NCBI GenBank assembly: GCA_038205755.1
Contig: JBBRBN010000011.1
Coordinates: forward strand, 1 to 64,000
Source of the DNA: JANNWF01 sp038205755
GTDB taxonomy: Bacteria; Pseudomonadota; Gammaproteobacteria; Xanthomonadales; Xanthomonadaceae
Direction of reading: 5' to 3'
DNA: 64,000 nucleotides
The position numbers and the translations under genes were made by a program. Below are positions 1-7,516 of the stretch, piece by piece; position 1 is the first letter of the stretch; every line of letters starts with the position of its first letter. The notes beneath the pieces were generated by a model. It worked only from the letters and a program-made list of their open reading frames with translations. It was not told the DNA's origin and did no database searches.

Positions 1-137
1 GCCTCGCGCTCGCCGCGAAAAACCACGTAGCGGCCGCCGTGCCGCGGCACCAGTTCGACCATCCGCTTGCCGTACTCGGCAAACCCCAGCGGATCGGTAA
101 GCGTGGCTTCAATCCACATGAAGGCCTTGTGGCTCAT
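1..137 (-). CDS. DUF1330 family protein, N-terminal part only
   Basis: The minus strand opens with ATG at 137 and runs off the window edge, so about 45 residues are visible. They begin MSHKAFMWIEATLTDPLG and continue with a Tyr-Gly-Lys and a GG-RY-VVFRGE pattern, which matches the start of the small DUF1330 dimeric alpha+beta-barrel proteins (usually about 95-100 residues). Their biochemical role is not known. The gene lies 58 bp downstream of the enoyl-CoA hydratase-family gene on the same strand and is probably co-transcribed with it. The C-terminal half is outside the window, so the family call rests on the N-terminus alone. Confidence 0.6.
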   Translation of the reverse strand, partial: MSHKAFMWIEATLTDPLGFAEYGKRMVELVPRHGGRYVVFRGERE

Positions 138-195
138 GGCGGGGTCCCTCGTTAACGGTGGGCGACCAAGGGGACTTGCGCGCAGCGCGCGGCCA

Positions 196-981
196 TCAGG
201 AAAAACGCGCCGGGCGCTTGTCGAGAAAGGCCGCGGCACCCTCGACGAAGTCGACGCTGGCAAAGGCGTCTTCGAACAGCGCCAGCGCCTGCTTCGCGCT
301 CACCTGCGGGTCGCCGCCGACGTGCGCCAGCACCTGCTTGATGCCGCGACGCGCGCTGCCCGACGTGGCGAGCAACGCCTGCTTAAACGTTTCGACGACC
401 GCGTCAGCCCCGGTCGCCGGCAGACATCGCGAAATCAGCCCCCACTGCGCGGCGGTGGCTGCATCGATGGCATCTCCGGTCAGCAGCATCTGCTTGGCAC
501 GCGCCATACCGACGGTGTGCACCAGCCGCCGGGTGTCATCGACGCTGTAGACCAGCCCGAGTCTGGCCGGGCTCAGGGCGAATTGGCTGCGCGGGGTGGC
601 GAGCCGCAGATCGCAGGCCAGCGCCAGACCGAGGCCGCCCCCGACGCAAGCGCCGTCGATCAGCGCCAGGGTAGTGAGGGACAGCCGCTCAAGCCGCAGC
701 TGGCAGCGCTGGACGATAGCGGCGTTGGCGAGCAACTGGTGAGGGTCGCTCAGCGTCTGGCGCAACTCGTCGATGTCAGCCCCGGCGCAGAACGCGCCGG
801 CGGCACCCTCCACGCAAAGCAGCCGCGCGACGCCCTCGGTCGCCGCACGCTCGGCGCGCTGCAGCGCCTCGTCCAGCGCCAGCCAGTGGACGGTCGCCAG
901 CGCGTTGCGGCGCTGGGGCCGATTGAGAACCAGCGCAATCACGCCGCCCTGCTGTCGCCAGAGAATGCTGCTGTCGTCCAT
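196..981 (-). CDS. enoyl-CoA hydratase/isomerase (crotonase) family protein
   Basis: This 261-residue protein has the crotonase fold signature. The first oxyanion-hole stretch is AFCAGADIDEL at about residues 63-73, and the second is DGACVGGGLGLALACDLRLA at about 109-128. Crotonases act on acyl-CoA thioesters (hydration, isomerisation, hydrolysis or C-C cleavage). Where classical hydratases carry the two catalytic glutamates, this protein reads SPARLGLVYSVDDTRRL (about 137-153), with Ala and Asp instead, so a plain 2-enoyl-CoA hydratase is not certain. It is divergent from the GntR regulator starting at 1022, with only 40 bp between them, and that regulator is the obvious candidate to control it. 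Confidence 0.85.
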   Translation of the reverse strand: MDDSSILWRQQGGVIALVLNRPQRRNALATVHWLALDEALQRAERAATEGVARLLCVEGAAGAFCAGADIDELRQTLSDPHQLLANAAIVQRCQLRLERLSLTTLALIDGACVGGGLGLALACDLRLATPRSQFALSPARLGLVYSVDDTRRLVHTVGMARAKQMLLTGDAIDAATAAQWGLISRCLPATGADAVVETFKQALLATSGSARRGIKQVLAHVGGDPQVSAKQALALFEDAFASVDFVEGAAAFLDKRPARFS

Positions 982-1003
982 CGACGATCCGAAACTGAAT
1001 TTG

Positions 1004-1018
1004 TTCTATAGTTATACC
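1004..1018. promoter_or_regulatory. candidate GntR operator between divergent crotonase and gntR genes
   Basis: The 40-bp divergent gap contains TTCTATAGTTATACC, an A/T-rich partial dyad (TATA-GT-TATA) in otherwise very GC-rich DNA. It lies 4-18 bp upstream of the regulator start and so would suit autoregulation. A similar TATA/CTATA block occurs upstream of the reductase gene at 13121-13140. No footprint or alignment supports it beyond this resemblance. Confidence 0.3.
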
Positions 1019-1021
1019 ATT

Positions 1022-1834
1022 ATGGCAATTAGCGCCCCATCCCCGGCCGGCAGTGGTCCCGACGGCAAGCTGCCCGGCAGTCTCGCGCACCTGCTGCAGG
1101 GCGATTCGCCAACGCCGCTTTACCACCAGATTTTCAGCTGGCTGCGCGATCAGATCGTCAGCGGCGAGCTGCCGCACGGCGCCCAGGTGCCGACCGAGTT
1201 CGAGTTGGCTGACACCTTCGCCGTATCGAGAATCACCTCGAAGCGGGCGCTGGACGAGCTGGCTGCTGAAGGTCTGGTCGAGCGTCGGCGTGGACGCGGC
1301 ACCCACGTCATCCATCGCTCAGCGCCAAGGCCGACGCGGGCACCGTTGACGGGTCTGCTGGAAAACCTCGAAATTCTGGCCGAGAACACCGACGTGACCC
1401 TGCTGTCGTTCGAGCACGCCAGCCCACCGATCGCGGTGCAGGAGCTGTTCGACATCGAGTCCGACGAGGTTCTGGCGCACGCCGTGCGCATGCGCTCGCG
1501 CGGCGGCACGCCGTTTGGTCACTACGTCAGCTGGACGCGCACCACGCACGCCGAGTTCAATGGCACCAGCCTGGCAAAAACCTCACGCATCAAGCTGTTC
1601 AAGCGCTGCGGCATTCGCCTCGCGCAGGTCGAGCAGACGCTGTCGGCGGTGTCGGCCGAGGCGACGGTGGCAAAGCTGCTTGGGGTTGAGTCGGGTAGCG
1701 CGCTGCTGACGCTGGAGCGGCGCTCGTTTGACAGCGAAGGCCAGCTGGTCGATCTGTTGATGATCCAGTACAGACCCGACCACTTCCGCTATCAGATGAC
1801 GCTCGACATCGATGCCGACGGGCATGCAAGCTAG
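1022..1834 (+). CDS. GntR family regulator with UTRA effector domain (HutC subfamily)
   Basis: This 270-residue protein has an N-terminal winged helix (about residues 30-105) containing PLYHQIFSWLRDQIVSGEL, FAVSRITSKRALDELAAEGL and the wing RRRGRGTHV. A UTRA ligand-binding domain follows (about 125-262). HutC-type GntR proteins are usually repressors released by a pathway metabolite, here presumably an acid or CoA-pathway intermediate. ATG 1022 is chosen because the winged helix begins soon after it; the frame is open further upstream, but that part overlaps the divergent gene. The stop codon TAG (1832-1834) is formed by the first bases of the 167-bp palindromic element, so the native C-terminus may have been altered by insertion of that element. 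Confidence 0.9.
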   Translation: MAISAPSPAGSGPDGKLPGSLAHLLQGDSPTPLYHQIFSWLRDQIVSGELPHGAQVPTEFELADTFAVSRITSKRALDELAAEGLVERRRGRGTHVIHRSAPRPTRAPLTGLLENLEILAENTDVTLLSFEHASPPIAVQELFDIESDEVLAHAVRMRSRGGTPFGHYVSWTRTTHAEFNGTSLAKTSRIKLFKRCGIRLAQVEQTLSAVSAEATVAKLLGVESGSALLTLERRSFDSEGQLVDLLMIQYRPDHFRYQMTLDIDADGHAS

Positions 1835-1998
1835 CTCGCATGTTTCATGAATCTCGCGCGCCCTGGCTTGTCTCTTGTCCGCACAGGAGATTTTCCTCAG
1901 TCGGTCGTATGGCCCGCTACGCCGCTCCTTCGGAAAATCTCCTGTGCGAACAACATCCTGCGCGATCATCGCGCGAATTCATGAAACATGCGGGCTAA
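1832..1998 (+). repeat. 167-bp nested palindromic element, copy A (MITE-like)
   Basis: The element begins TAGCTCGCATG and ends CATGCGGGCTAA. Outer arms (about 1838-1860 and 1971-1992) pair through TTTCATGAAT / ATTCATGAAA. A perfect 16-bp inner stem, GCACAGGAGATTTTCC at 1881-1896, pairs with 1932-1947 across a 35-nt loop. A second copy, over 90 percent identical by eye, lies in opposite orientation at 8923-9089. There is no transposase in either copy, so this is a non-autonomous element or a large REP/BIME-type hairpin. It fits exactly between the gntR coding end and the LeuC-like start 10 bp downstream. Confidence 0.85.
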
Positions 1999-2008
1999 TC
2001 GCGCCGAC

Positions 2009-3274
2009 ATGCCGGCCACTCTCGCTCATAAGATTCTTGCCCGCGCCAGCGGGCGCGACGCGGTAGCGCCGGGCGACATCGTCACCTGCCGCATCGATCT
2101 GCTGATGATGCATGATTCCGGCGGCCCGCGGCGAGTCGCCGAACGGCTGCAGAAGCTTGGCGCGCAGGTGTGGGATCCGTCGAAAGTGATTGTAGTGAGC
2201 GATCACTTCGCGCCCGCCACTGATCTTGAGTCGGCCGAGATTCTGGCGCTGACCCGGCGCTGGTCGGCGCAGCGCGGGCTGCGGCACTACGACGGCGTCG
2301 GCATCTGTCACGTCGTGCTGCAGGAAGGAGGACACGTGCATCCGGGCATGTTCTGCGTCGGCGGCGACTCGCACTCGCCGAGCGGCGGCGCGGCCGGCGC
2401 TTGGATGGTTGGCGTTGGCGCTACCGAAATTGCCGGCGCGCTGGTCACCGGGACGCTGTGGATCAAGGTGCCGCAGGCGGCACGCATCGAGTGTCGCGGC
2501 CGGCTCGGCGCCGGCGTCTCGGCGAAGGACATCATGCTGCATCTGTGTGCGCGGCTGGGCATGAGCAACGACGCCTACGTGTTGGAATACGTTGGCAGCG
2601 CGGTGGTCGCGCTGTCGATGTCCGAGCGGCTGGTGTTGTGCAACATGAGCGCCGAGCTGGGTGCCGAAACCGGCATCGTTGCGCCCGATCAAACCACCCT
2701 CGACGCCCTCCAGGCCGCCGGCCGACCGTTTGCCGGCAACATCGACGACTGGCAGAGCGATGACGCCGCCGACTACGCCCTGCGGGTCGACGTTGACGCC
2801 ACTGCGCTGGCGCCGCAGATAGCCGCGCCGCATTCGCCGGCCAATAGCGCCAGCATCGAGACATTGGCTGAGAACGTGGCGATCGATCAGGCCTACATAG
2901 GCGCCTGTACCGGCGCCAAGCTCAGCGATCTGCGGATGGCCGCCTCGGTGTTGAAGGGTCGCAAGGTGGCGGCCGGAACGCGGCTGTTGATCGCGCCCGC
3001 TTCGACCGCCATGACCGCCCGCGCCGCCGCCGACGGCACACTCGCAGCGCTGACCGCAGCCGGCGCGATTCTGCTGCCGACTGGCTGCGGCGCCTGCGCC
3101 GGCATGGGCGCCGGCATGCTTGCCGCAGGCGAAACCGGCATCGCCTCCACCGCGCGGAATTTCAAGGGCCGGATGGGCTCGACCGAGGCCAAGGTCTGGC
3201 TCGGCTCGCCCTACACGGTCGCCGCCTCGGCGGTACGCGGCCGCATCACCGACCCGCGCGAGCTGCTGGCGTGA
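2009..3274 (+). CDS. aconitase/3-isopropylmalate dehydratase large-subunit family protein (LeuC-like)
   Basis: This 421-residue [4Fe-4S] hydro-lyase subunit has the expected cluster ligands: Cys300 in GACTG, and Cys360 and Cys363 in GCGAC. It also has the substrate-loop motif GGDSHSPSGG at about 118-127. Its length fits the short LeuC2/homoaconitase type rather than the roughly 466-residue enterobacterial LeuC. Family members isomerise or dehydrate hydroxy-di- and tricarboxylates. ATG 2009 is preferred over ATG 1988, which lies inside the palindromic repeat. The stop overlaps the small-subunit GTG start (GTGA). No leucine genes are nearby, so a catabolic role on a citrate-, malate- or citramalate-like acid is more likely than leucine synthesis. 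Confidence 0.85.
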   Translation: MPATLAHKILARASGRDAVAPGDIVTCRIDLLMMHDSGGPRRVAERLQKLGAQVWDPSKVIVVSDHFAPATDLESAEILALTRRWSAQRGLRHYDGVGICHVVLQEGGHVHPGMFCVGGDSHSPSGGAAGAWMVGVGATEIAGALVTGTLWIKVPQAARIECRGRLGAGVSAKDIMLHLCARLGMSNDAYVLEYVGSAVVALSMSERLVLCNMSAELGAETGIVAPDQTTLDALQAAGRPFAGNIDDWQSDDAADYALRVDVDATALAPQIAAPHSPANSASIETLAENVAIDQAYIGACTGAKLSDLRMAASVLKGRKVAAGTRLLIAPASTAMTARAAADGTLAALTAAGAILLPTGCGACAGMGAGMLAAGETGIASTARNFKGRMGSTEAKVWLGSPYTVAASAVRGRITDPRELLA

Positions 3275-3768
3275 GCCTCGGACTGATCCGCGGGCGCTGC
3301 TGGGTGTTTGGCGATCAGATCGACACCGACCTGCTGGCGCCGGGGCCGTATATGAAGCGGCCGCTGGCCGAGCTGGCCACGCACTGTCTTGAGGCGATCG
3401 CACCGCGCTTTGCCAGCGAGGTGCGACGCGGCGACATCGTGGTCGGCGGCAGCGGCTTCGGCATCGGCTCCTCGCGTGAGCAGGCGGTGCAGGTGCTTGG
3501 CGAGCTCGGCGTAGTCGCCGTCGTGGCGAAAAGCTTCGCGCGGATTTTCTACCGCAACGCACTTAACCTTGGACTGCCGGCGCTGTCCTGCGAGACGCTT
3601 CAGGCGGCCGATGGCGAAACGCTGGAAATCGATCCGCTTGCCGGTCGCATTCGCAATCTTGACCGCGACATGGAGATGCACTGCCCGCCGATCCCCGCCG
3701 AGCTGCTCGACGTGATGGCTGCCGGCGGTCTGCTGCCGTGGCTGCAGCAGCGGCGCGCGGCCTCATGA
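3271..3768 (+). CDS. aconitase/3-isopropylmalate dehydratase small-subunit family protein (LeuD-like)
   Basis: This 165-residue swivelling domain pairs with the preceding large subunit. It shows the hallmark FGIGSSREQAV at about 68-78 (the substrate-carboxylate-binding Ser-Ser-Arg loop) and FARIFYRNALNLGLPAL at about 90-106. The start is GTG 3271, which overlaps the large-subunit TGA by 3 nt, so the two chains are translationally coupled. The specificity loop near the N-terminus, DQIDTDLLAPGPYMKRP, differs from typical LeuD. Substrate cannot be assigned from sequence alone. Confidence 0.85.
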   Translation: MSLGLIRGRCWVFGDQIDTDLLAPGPYMKRPLAELATHCLEAIAPRFASEVRRGDIVVGGSGFGIGSSREQAVQVLGELGVVAVVAKSFARIFYRNALNLGLPALSCETLQAADGETLEIDPLAGRIRNLDRDMEMHCPPIPAELLDVMAAGGLLPWLQQRRAAS

Positions 3769-3829
3769 GCATGAAGTCACGGTCGCGGATCGGGCGAACA
3801 CGCAGGCTGACCACGCCGCGTCGCCGCCG

Positions 3830-4675
3830 ATGACCGGTCCGCTGTCCGCCATTGGACCGCTGCGCTCGGCGACCGTGCTGTGCCCTGATCTCGACGCGGC
3901 GCTGCCGACCTATCTCGCCGACCTTGATCTGCAGCTGCAGCAAGACACACTCTTCGACGCTGACGACGCCAAGGCGCTGCAGCTCGGCGAGCTCGCCGGC
4001 CAGCGTCTGTGCTGGCTCGGCAGCGAACACGCACCGCGCTGGCTGAGGCTGATCAACGCGCCGCAGGCGGGGATGATCGAACCAATGCAGCGGCACGGCT
4101 GGCTCGCGCTGGAAGTGCTGGTCGCCGACTGCGCCGCGCTGGTCGCCAGTCTCGGTCCGTCCTGGCGCGTGCTCGGCGCACCGGCCCTGCTCGAGGTCAG
4201 CCCCGATATCACCGCCAGTCAGGTGCTTGGGCCGAGCGGCGAGCTGTACTACTTCACCGAAGTCCGCGCCGCCGTGCCGCCGTTCGACCTGCCAATGACT
4301 CGCGCACGCGTCGACCGCCCGTTTATCGCCGTCCTTTCGACGCCCGCCCGCGAAGCCGCGGCGCGCGCGTTCGAGCAGCGCGCCGGCCTTACCGGCTGGC
4401 GCCTCGACACCCGAATCACCGTTCTCAATCGCGCCCTGAGTCGACCGCTGGCCACACAGTATCCGGTGGCGGTAGTGCCATTGGCCGGGCAGTCGCTGAT
4501 CGAAATAGACGAGGTCGAGTTGGACCAGACTCAGCTGGATCAAGTCCCGCAAGCCTCCACCGTCGCACCCGCCCGCCATCGCCAAACCTCAGGCCTGCAC
4601 TCGATCACCCTAAGCGGTCCCCCGAACCCACCCTGGCAGCCGAGCGCAAACGCTTGGATAGAGTGGAGCGAATAA
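3830..4675 (+). CDS. VOC (glyoxalase/dioxygenase-fold) family protein
   Basis: This 281-residue protein appears to have two beta-alpha-beta-beta-beta modules. The first starts with LRSATVLCPDLDAALPTYLA, a typical VOC opening, and a later stretch GPSGELYYFTEV resembles the metal-ligand Glu strand of glyoxalase-like domains. The second module is weaker (RPFIAVLSTPAREAAARAFE onward). The expected His metal ligands are not obvious, so it may be a binding protein rather than an enzyme. It starts 61 bp after the LeuD-like gene on the same strand and probably belongs to that operon. The 241 bp after it hold no feature I can recognise. Confidence 0.6.
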   Translation: MTGPLSAIGPLRSATVLCPDLDAALPTYLADLDLQLQQDTLFDADDAKALQLGELAGQRLCWLGSEHAPRWLRLINAPQAGMIEPMQRHGWLALEVLVADCAALVASLGPSWRVLGAPALLEVSPDITASQVLGPSGELYYFTEVRAAVPPFDLPMTRARVDRPFIAVLSTPAREAAARAFEQRAGLTGWRLDTRITVLNRALSRPLATQYPVAVVPLAGQSLIEIDEVELDQTQLDQVPQASTVAPARHRQTSGLHSITLSGPPNPPWQPSANAWIEWSE

Positions 4676-4916
4676 GGCCCGGCCAGCATCGCTCCGCCGT
4701 TTGCTGTCTGCCGCTCGTCGCCAAGCCGGTCGAAACCCGGGGAAAGAAAAGCAGACAGAGAGAAAAACCGTCGAAATCGCCAACTGGATCGCGTCGCACC
4801 ACGTCGAGCGCTGCGCCATTTTCAGCGGCCCGCAGTCACGATTAAACGTTCAAGAACATGCCTGCCGCCTTGGCAGGAGCAGAAATCATGCAACCACGAT
4901 GAGGTGAGACCTCAAC

Positions 4917-6158
4917 TCACTCGTCCACCGGCACCCCAACCACCCCGCGCACCCTCAACGCTTGCACTTCTGCAGCATCCAGCCCCAGCAGAGCATGCAG
5001 CACGTCAAACGTGTCCGCCGCCAGCAGCGGCGGCGCACGCTGGTATTCGATCGGTGTGGCGGAAAAACGCAGCGGATTGGCGACCATCGGTACGCTGCCG
5101 GCGCTGGGGTGCGGAAGGTCGATGCGCATATTGCGCGCCTGCACCTGCGGGTCGGCGAAGACCTGGTCTATGCGGTTGACCGGTCCGCAGGGAACGGAGG
5201 CGGCGTCGAGCTGTTGCAGCCAGTGTTGTGTCGTGTGCGCGGCGAAGCGCGACTGTAGAAGTGCGATCAGCGCATCACGATGAGCGACTCGTGCCGCGTT
5301 GCTGGCAAAGCGCGCGTCGGTCGACCAGTGCGGCTCGCCGAGCAGTGTGCACAGTCGCGCGAACTGCGCATCGTTGCCGACCGCCAACATGAAATGACCA
5401 TCGGCGGCGGTTATCACCTGGTAGGGCACGATGTTCGGATGTGCGGTGCCCTGGCGCTCCGGCACCACGCCGCCGACCAGATAGTTCATCGCCTGATTGG
5501 CCAGCCAGCCGACCTGGGTGTCGAGCAGTGCGAGGTCGATGTGCTGACCGATGCCGGTCGATTCTGCGTGCCGTAGCGCCGAGAGAATGCCGACGCTGGC
5601 GTACATGCCGGTCATCAGGTCGGCCACCGCCACGCCAACCTTTTGCGGCCCAGCGCCCGGCGTGCCGTCGGCGCCGCCGGTGACGCTGAGCAGTCCGCCC
5701 TGTGCCTGGATCGCGGCGTCGTAGCCGGCGCGCTGCGCGTAGGGACCGGTCTGCCCGTAGCCGGTAATTGAACACATCACCAGCGCGGGGTTTCGCGCGC
5801 GCAGGCTGGCGTAGTCGAGGCCGACCTTGGCCAGCCCGCCGACCTTGAAATTTTCCACCACGACCTGCGCATCGTCGACCAGTCGGCGAATCAACTCGGC
5901 GCCTTCAGGTCGCGTGAAGTCGATGGCCACCGAGCGCTTACCGCGGTTGGCACCCAGATAATAGGCCGACTCGGCGGTCGCTTCGCCGCGGGCATTGCGC
6001 AGATACGGCGGCCCCCAGCGGCGAGTGTCGTCGCCTTCGCCGGGTCGCTCGATCTTGATCACCTCGGCGCCGAGATCGGCCAGCAGCTGGGTCGCCCACG
6101 GGCCGGCCAGAATGCGCGAGAGATCGATCACCCGTACGCCGGCCAGCGGCGCGGTCAT
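4917..6158 (-). CDS. CaiB/BaiF family CoA-transferase (family III)
   Basis: This 413-residue family III CoA-transferase begins MTAPLAGVRVIDLSRILAGP, the classical N-terminal Rossmann start. It has LGAEVIKIERPG at about 29-40, the VVENFKVG motif at about 99-106, and a candidate catalytic Asp180 in VAVADLMTG, aligned with Asp169 of formyl-CoA transferase. These enzymes move CoA between carboxylic acids, for example succinyl-CoA to a hydroxy- or branched acid. ATG 6158 is chosen over an upstream ATG because it forms an ATGA overlap with the stop of the amidase gene. It is the last gene of the minus-strand operon running down from the ligase. Confidence 0.9.
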   Translation of the reverse strand: MTAPLAGVRVIDLSRILAGPWATQLLADLGAEVIKIERPGEGDDTRRWGPPYLRNARGEATAESAYYLGANRGKRSVAIDFTRPEGAELIRRLVDDAQVVVENFKVGGLAKVGLDYASLRARNPALVMCSITGYGQTGPYAQRAGYDAAIQAQGGLLSVTGGADGTPGAGPQKVGVAVADLMTGMYASVGILSALRHAESTGIGQHIDLALLDTQVGWLANQAMNYLVGGVVPERQGTAHPNIVPYQVITAADGHFMLAVGNDAQFARLCTLLGEPHWSTDARFASNAARVAHRDALIALLQSRFAAHTTQHWLQQLDAASVPCGPVNRIDQVFADPQVQARNMRIDLPHPSAGSVPMVANPLRFSATPIEYQRAPPLLAADTFDVLHALLGLDAAEVQALRVRGVVGVPVDE

Positions 6159-7516
6159 GACGGTGCTCCCCAGCACTGCGACAGCGCGGCGGCGAGCGCA
6201 ATCAGCGCGCGATCGCTGCCCAGCGGCCCGATCAGCTGCAGTCCGATCGGCAGCGCGCCCTTCGCCACCGGCAGCGGCAGCGACAGCGCCGGAAAGCCGG
6301 CCATGTTGGCAAAGCAGGTGAGGTCGGCCTGATTGCTCGGCGTTGGCTCGTTAAAAGCAAACGCCCGCTGCGGCGTGGTCGGCCAAACGAGCAGATCGCA
6401 GCTCGCCAGCCAGCGCTGCAGCTGCAGCCGCGCGGCGTCGAGCTGGAGATCGGCGGCGGCAAGATCGGCTGCGCTGCGCGCCTGCGCCCAGCGCAGCATC
6501 TTTGCCAGCGCCGGGGAAAAATCCTGCGGCCGCTGCGCCCAGTCGTCAGCGTGTTCGACCAGCATGTCGGCCTCGCAGACCAGCAGTCCGGCGCGTCTGG
6601 CGACGCCAGCGGCAAGCTCGCTCGGCGGTAGCGCAATACAGACGTGGCCGAGCGCGTCGAGCTGTCGCTGCGCGGCGACGCAGGCGGCGGAAACTTCCGC
6701 GCTGATTTCGATGCCGTCCAGCGCCGGTACGCCAATTCGCAAAACGTTGTTCGACGCCGAGGAAAAAGAGAACGGTCGCGATTGCGCGCTGTCGCTGTCG
6801 TAGCCGGCGATCACCGCCAGCAGCCGATCCAGGTCGGCCGCGCTGCGCGTCAGCGGTCCGATGTGATCGAGCCGTCGCGACACCACTACGCTGCCGCGCG
6901 GGCTGACCGCGCCGAAACTCGGTTTGAGTCCGAACGCGCCGCAGTAGCTGGCTGGAATTCGTATCGATCCCATGCTGTCGCTGCCCAGCGCCGCGCTGCA
7001 TAGACCGGCCGCGACCGCCGCGCCCGAGCCGCCGCTGGAGCCGCCCGGCGTGTAGCCGGCGCGCTGCGGGTGTTGACACGCGCCGTAGTGCGGATTGTTG
7101 CTGTCAGCGCCGAGCGCCGCTTCGTGCATGTTGAGCTTGCCGAGAAACACCGCGCCGGCCGCGCGCAGCCGGGCGACACACTCGGCATCGTCATCAGCCG
7201 GCGGCCGCTCGCGGCGCGTCGCCATGCCGGCCGTGGTGCGCCAGCCGGCAATATCGATATTGTCTTTCACTGCGATTGCAATGCCTTCCAGCGGACGCGG
7301 ACCGTGCTGCGCCCGGTGCGCGTCGGAGGCCTGCGCCTGCGCGCGACTGCGCTCGGCGTCGACGCTGATGTAGGCGTTGAGGCCGGACGCTTCAATGGCG
7401 GAAAGATAGGCGTCTACCAGCGCCAGCGAGCTGCCGTCGGCGGCCAGCCAGTCAAGCTGAGTGGCAATGTCCGAGTGCCGCAATTCATCCATTGCGTTGA
7501 CCACAGACCCGCTCAT
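6155..7516 (-). CDS. amidase (amidase-signature family)
   Basis: This 453-residue amidase-signature hydrolase keeps the Ser-cisSer-Lys triad: Lys84 in IAVKDN, the Gly-Ser-rich loop TPGGSSGGSGAA with Ser159/160, and the nucleophile Ser183 in GSDSMGSIRIPAS. The family hydrolyses amides, including GatA-like and aryl- or alkyl-amidases; GatA itself is unlikely because no gatB or gatC is adjacent. It overlaps both neighbours by ATGA junctions (CaiB-type transferase downstream, PaaK-like ligase upstream). The order suggests an amide is opened to an acid that is then activated as a CoA thioester. The substrate is inferred only. Confidence 0.9.
   Translation of the reverse strand: MSGSVVNAMDELRHSDIATQLDWLAADGSSLALVDAYLSAIEASGLNAYISVDAERSRAQAQASDAHRAQHGPRPLEGIAIAVKDNIDIAGWRTTAGMATRRERPPADDDAECVARLRAAGAVFLGKLNMHEAALGADSNNPHYGACQHPQRAGYTPGGSSGGSGAAVAAGLCSAALGSDSMGSIRIPASYCGAFGLKPSFGAVSPRGSVVVSRRLDHIGPLTRSAADLDRLLAVIAGYDSDSAQSRPFSFSSASNNVLRIGVPALDGIEISAEVSAACVAAQRQLDALGHVCIALPPSELAAGVARRAGLLVCEADMLVEHADDWAQRPQDFSPALAKMLRWAQARSAADLAAADLQLDAARLQLQRWLASCDLLVWPTTPQRAFAFNEPTPSNQADLTCFANMAGFPALSLPLPVAKGALPIGLQLIGPLGSDRALIALAAALSQCWGAPS

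Noticed and set aside
1979..3562. Open frame of about 527 codons on the minus strand opposite the LeuC/LeuD-like genes
   Set aside because: The LeuC/LeuD motifs and GTGA coupling establish the plus strand as coding; the antisense product is Arg/Ala-rich with no motif.
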